Assembly: GCA_009777165.1 (NCBI GenBank)
Contig: WRML01000070.1
Span: 1-8,468 of the forward strand
DNA: 8,468 nucleotides
Direction of reading: 5' to 3'
DNA from: Kiritimatiellota bacterium
GTDB lineage: Bacteria; Verrucomicrobiota; Kiritimatiellia; RFP12; UBA1067
Every line of letters begins with the position of its first letter. Positions within the stretch are counted from its first letter, which is position 1. Both the position numbers and the translations under genes were made by a program. Below the pieces are notes generated by a model, which was given only the letters and a program-made list of their open reading frames with translations, did no database searches and was not told where the DNA came from. Positions 5,697 through 8,468 of this stretch are shown piece by piece.

Positions 5697-7481
5697 TTAC
5701 CACTGGTACGCGGCCGATACAAAAAACCGCCGGCCGGCCGATACCTGCCCGGGATAGATTTGGAACGTGTCGTCCAACGCATTGTTCACGCCAGCCCCCA
5801 GCGTGAGCCCCGTCATCCACGGCATGTGCCACTGAGCATCCACCCCCATGTCCCAAAACCAGTCATCGCCTTGACGCGCAGGGTTCCCCGCAAATTTCGA
5901 GACCCCCTGACGAAAGCGAATGAACACATCATGCGTCAAGTGTTGACGCAATGTCAAGCCAACCGTGGCGTCGGGATAATCGAACGCATAACGGCTCGCA
6001 AAGAAATCCGTGTCGCACGTCTTGTAGAGCACAAGCGCGTCGAACGCGAATTCGGTCAAGGCCGTGACGCGCACGTTGCCGTCCACCGCGATGCCGAACG
6101 TCTCCAGCTTTTGGAGATTGACGGATGTCCATCGTGCGTCTCGCGCGTACTGAATCCAGTCAACGACATTGTTGTTGTTCTCGTAAAAGACCGCCGTATG
6201 CCAGTTGAAGCGCTCGGCCGCACCTTTCCAACCGAGTTCCGTCGTACGTGTGCGCTGGCGTTTGAGCCCTGTGTTACCGAGCGACGCGGGCGAGTTGTAG
6301 TTGAACTCCGTGTAGGATGGCTGGCGGACCGATTCCGTGTAGGAGAGGAAGAGAGTCTGGTTGTCCGTCATTGCCCACTCGATACCGGCCGCAGGCAGCC
6401 ATGCCGGGGTATCTGTCGTGAACACGTCGAGCGCCCCTCCGGCGGTGAACGTGACGGCGTTCAGGTGGTAATTCGGCAACACGGCGAACGAACCGCGCGC
6501 CCGCGTATGGTCACCGAGCGACTCGCTCTCGATTATCTCCGCCTCGCCATCCGCGCGTAAGTCAATGCTCCAGTGTTCCGTACGCATGCGGCGTGTCTCG
6601 CCATGCAACGCGATGAAGTCGCTCGTGTGTTCGTTCAGGTAGAAGGAAGGATTGTCGCGGTCGAGCAGGTAGATGTCGTCCACCCGTTTCCACAAGGCGG
6701 TCAGACGCGACACTTGTTGCTCGTCCTCCATCACCCTCAGCGAACCCATGACCGTCAGCTCGCGTATCTCTTCTTTCGCCGGATATGCGGGCGACGTGCC
6801 GTAAAAACCTCTTGCGCCGAATTCCTTCCATGAATACGACATCAGCACATCGCCCTGCACCGCGTCATTGACAACGCCGACGCGTCCGCCCGCGGTCGCC
6901 CGCGTCAGGTAATTGTCCTTGTAACCGTCTGTCCTGTCCGAGCGGTCGAACGACGCGAAGGCCGATGCCGCGCCGATGGTCTTGCCGAAGGCCTCTGTTT
7001 CCGTCACATAGGTGTTGGCGAACGCCAGCCCTTTCTCCCCCCCCCCTCCGGCGATGCGGCGTTCGTTCTCGGTCAATGGCGCGAGCTCTAGCGCGACAGA
7101 GCCCGACGGGTGCCCCGGCGAACGCCGGAAACGGTCGAGGCCCGTCAGGAGCATCGGCGCGTCGAACCACAGATCGGGGAGCGGCACGTCGAACTGCCAA
7201 TGTTCCGTCTGCGCGTTACGCATGGCGACGCCGCCAAGCAGATACCCTGAACTGCTGAACGGCGCCCCGCGGATCGACATGTCCGCTTGCGGCGAACCCT
7301 CGCCCTGTTTCCGTAGCGACACGTTGGGGACGTTCAGGAAAATCGTCTCGGGCAAGTCATTGACCTCTGCCATGACACGCGCTTCAACCTCCACGACAAT
7401 GTTTGTCGCCTTCTCCTGCGCCCCCGATACCCATGCCGCCCCCATCGCCACAACCGTTATTCCTGCACGTCTCATTGTCAT
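5697..7481 (-). CDS. TonB-dependent outer-membrane receptor, compact
   Basis: This 594-residue precursor has a signal peptide (1-21, likely cut at SGA|QE), a TonB-box-like segment (NIVVEVEA, 27-34), and a plug domain at about 40-140 including QADMSIRGAPF (65-75). A beta barrel rich in alternating aromatic and polar residues follows, with the typical late motif GAGVNNALDDTF and a C-terminal aromatic (AAYQW). Such receptors import siderophores, vitamins or glycans using TonB energy. At this length it resembles small BtuB-like vitamin or metal-chelate receptors more than SusC-type glycan receptors, which are about 1000 residues. Linkage to birA raises biotin or another cofactor as substrate, but this is speculative. 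The start at 7481 has a strong site (GGAGG, 6 bases upstream). Ten G residues in a row (7046-7037) encode part of Gly145-Glu149, a possible slippage site. Confidence 0.88.
   Translation of the reverse strand: MTMRRAGITVVAMGAAWVSGAQEKATNIVVEVEARVMAEVNDLPETIFLNVPNVSLRKQGEGSPQADMSIRGAPFSSSGYLLGGVAMRNAQTEHWQFDVPLPDLWFDAPMLLTGLDRFRRSPGHPSGSVALELAPLTENERRIAGGGGEKGLAFANTYVTETEAFGKTIGAASAFASFDRSDRTDGYKDNYLTRATAGGRVGVVNDAVQGDVLMSYSWKEFGARGFYGTSPAYPAKEEIRELTVMGSLRVMEDEQQVSRLTALWKRVDDIYLLDRDNPSFYLNEHTSDFIALHGETRRMRTEHWSIDLRADGEAEIIESESLGDHTRARGSFAVLPNYHLNAVTFTAGGALDVFTTDTPAWLPAAGIEWAMTDNQTLFLSYTESVRQPSYTEFNYNSPASLGNTGLKRQRTRTTELGWKGAAERFNWHTAVFYENNNNVVDWIQYARDARWTSVNLQKLETFGIAVDGNVRVTALTEFAFDALVLYKTCDTDFFASRYAFDYPDATVGLTLRQHLTHDVFIRFRQGVSKFAGNPARQGDDWFWDMGVDAQWHMPWMTGLTLGAGVNNALDDTFQIYPGQVSAGRRFFVSAAYQW
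7037..7046 (-). repeat. G10 homopolymer in the receptor reading frame
   Basis: Ten consecutive C on the plus strand read as ten G in the receptor coding strand, covering three full glycine codons (146-148) and the first base of Glu149. Reading the shifted frames by hand, loss of one G reaches a TGA at 7006-7004 (about 158 codons in total). Gain of one G reads to a stop at 6867-6865 (about 205 codons). Both would remove the whole barrel. Confidence 0.8.
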
Positions 7482-7503
7482 CTACCACCTCCCAAAACAA
7501 AAT

Positions 7504-7532
7504 AAAATAACACGCTTGCTTTTTTTGCGCAA
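7504..7532 (-). promoter_or_regulatory. Probable promoter of the TonB receptor-birA operon
   Basis: On the minus strand TTGCGC (7532-7527) is followed by a 17-base spacer and TATTTT (7509-7504). Each box matches 4 of 6 consensus bases. Transcription would begin near 7497, leaving a leader of about 15 bases that includes the strong Shine-Dalgarno at 7492-7488. The call rests on consensus and spacing only, and the region is AT-rich enough for chance matches. Confidence 0.4.
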
Positions 7533-7534
7533 GG

Positions 7535-7576
7535 CAGAATCGTTTCCAGACAGAATTGCAGACAGAATTGTTTCCG
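7535..7576 (-). repeat. Nested direct repeats upstream of the receptor promoter
   Basis: On the plus strand CAGACAGAATTG is perfectly duplicated in tandem (7547-7558 and 7559-7570). Flanking it, CAGAATCGTTTCC (7535-7547) and CAGAATTGTTTCC (7564-7576) are a second pair differing at one base, 29 bp apart. The cluster ends just upstream of the predicted -35 box of the receptor gene, where an activator would bind. The repeats are seen directly; the operator role is inference. Confidence 0.5.
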
Positions 7577-7677
7577 TATTTCCTGATTTTTTAAAACGTT
7601 AAACGTTCACATGTGCCTATCGTGGTTAAAACGGAACCGATGGAAAAAGAATCTGCGAAAATCGTGAATGATCGGCG

Positions 7678-8468
7678 TCATCTGTGTGCTGAAACAAAAC
7701 GAGACGCATTCATCGCATTTTCGGGAATACGGGACGACGTGTAATCCCGTCCGTGGTTAAGACGCAAATGCGAAATCGCGGCGTGGATGAGGCGGGGGTC
7801 CATGGCGTGGACCTCGCGTTTCGCGCCGAGGGGGGAGGGGAGGGTGACGCAGAGCCTGCCGCCGAGATGCTCGCGGAACTGCTCCAGCCCCCCCAGCAGT
7901 TCGGGCCGCTCCAGCAGGGGGGAGTAAACGGGCAGCCCGCAGTCCGTCAGCCCTTTCAGGATGGCGGTGTGCTCGGCCTCGGGAATCATGCGTTTCAAAA
8001 AGGCGTAGGTGCTGTCGAGCGCGATACCGATGGCGACGGCCTGGCCGTGGGTGAGCATGAAGTTGGAGAGCATCTCCAGGCGGTGCGCCGCCCAGTGCCC
8101 GAAGTCCAGCGGCCGCGCGCTGCCGAACTCGAAGGGGTCCCCCGAGGTGGCGATGTGCTTCAGGTGCAGCTGGGCGGTCCGTTCGATCACACGCGCCATT
8201 GCCGCCTGATTGCGTTTCCGCAGTTTGGGCGCCAACGCGCAGAGCTGACGGAAGAACGGTTTGTCCGCGATGATTGCGACCTTGAACGCCTCCGCCACGC
8301 CGCTGATCCAGTCGCCGGGGGGGAGGGTCTTAAGGAAATCGGAATCGTTGATGACTGCAAAGGGGGGGGCGAATGTGCCGATGAAATTTTTCGCCCCCCC
8401 CTCGTTCATGCCGTTTTTCACGCCGACCCCCGCGTCGTTCTGCGACAACACGGTCGTGGGCAGGCGCA
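7678..8468 (-). CDS. Sugar phosphate cyclase of the 3-dehydroquinate synthase family, EboD-like; 5' end outside window
   Basis: The last 262 or so residues are visible. The frame runs open through the right edge, and residues RLPTT just before the internal GTG at 8451 continue the family motif, so the true start lies beyond 8468. Zinc ligands of 3-dehydroquinate synthase are kept: Glu in GVAEAFK, His in LDFGHWAAH and His in THGQAVAIG. The NAD-site motif differs from AroB: SQNDAGVGVKNGMN replaces the usual QVDSSVGGKT, and DFGHW replaces NLGHT. From memory these changes match the EboD branch of the ebo clusters (with EboC prenyltransferase and EboE/F) rather than shikimate-pathway AroB. A ring-forming reaction on a phosphorylated sugar is expected; the substrate is not known. 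The C-terminal 25 or so residues after HLRLNHGRD look like a lineage-specific tail. Two 8-base C or G runs (8362-8369, 8394-8401) lie in frame. Confidence 0.85.
   Translation of the reverse strand, partial: RLPTTVLSQNDAGVGVKNGMNEGGAKNFIGTFAPPFAVINDSDFLKTLPPGDWISGVAEAFKVAIIADKPFFRQLCALAPKLRKRNQAAMARVIERTAQLHLKHIATSGDPFEFGSARPLDFGHWAAHRLEMLSNFMLTHGQAVAIGIALDSTYAFLKRMIPEAEHTAILKGLTDCGLPVYSPLLERPELLGGLEQFREHLGGRLCVTLPSPLGAKREVHAMDPRLIHAAISHLRLNHGRDYTSSRIPENAMNASRFVSAHR

Noticed and set aside
5683..5856. N-terminal extension of BirA to 5856, which would make room for a DNA-binding domain
   Set aside because: The extra residues lie within the receptor gene, show no helix-turn-helix and are followed by a good ribosome binding site for the ATG at 5682.
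5370..6560. Plus-strand open frame of 396 residues opposite birA and the receptor
   Set aside because: It is an antisense shadow across two well-supported minus-strand genes and has no signal, motif or ribosome binding site.
7590..7606. AACGTTTAACGTT near A/T runs as a terminator for the cyclase gene
   Set aside because: The stem would be about five AT-rich pairs with a 3-base loop, too weak for an intrinsic terminator.
7621..7764. CGTGGTTAAAACG (7621-7633) and CGTGGTTAAGACG (7752-7764) as a regulatory repeat
   Set aside because: One copy is inside coding sequence, similarity stops at the 13-base core, and chance recurrence is plausible.

Overview
This GC-rich window carries six protein-coding genes in two blocks, plus several non-coding repeats. 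The gene content suggests the PVC superphylum, most plausibly Kiritimatiellota, Lentisphaerota or Verrucomicrobiota. The clues are a tandem DUF1080 protein, a Tat-exported Gfo/Idh/MocA oxidoreductase and an exported HEAT-repeat protein side by side, with an outer-membrane receptor showing a Gram-negative envelope. This taxonomic call is inference from gene families, not from a marker gene.

Left part (1-409): no convincing gene. It opens with a rho-independent terminator for a gene lying to the left, then two more stem-loops with related CATCCC/GGGATG or CCCATCGG arms. After these come a perfect 14-bp direct repeat at 21-bp periodicity, a minus-strand G-quadruplex motif and a sigma70-like promoter.

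Plus-strand block (410-4737): a secreted tandem DUF1080 (3-keto-disaccharide hydrolase family) protein, then 31 bp later a Tat-signal Gfo/Idh/MocA oxidoreductase. A 133-bp gap filled by a heptanucleotide repeat array follows, then an exported HEAT-repeat protein. Together they look like a periplasmic module that oxidises a sugar or glycoside to a 3-keto form and cleaves it. The HEAT protein's role is unknown.

Minus-strand block, read right to left (8468-4873): the C-terminal two thirds of a sugar phosphate cyclase of the 3-dehydroquinate synthase superfamily, probably the EboD-like branch rather than housekeeping AroB. A 197-bp gap follows with a promoter and a repeat cluster, then a compact TonB-dependent receptor, and 14 bp after its stop a monofunctional biotin-protein ligase (BirA). 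The two blocks converge at 4738-4872.

The most notable signals are a run of ten G residues inside the receptor reading frame (a possible phase-variation switch), the Tat-exported 3-keto-glycoside module, the EboD-like cyclase, the inverted heptad repeat array, and repeat clusters placed just upstream of two predicted promoters.
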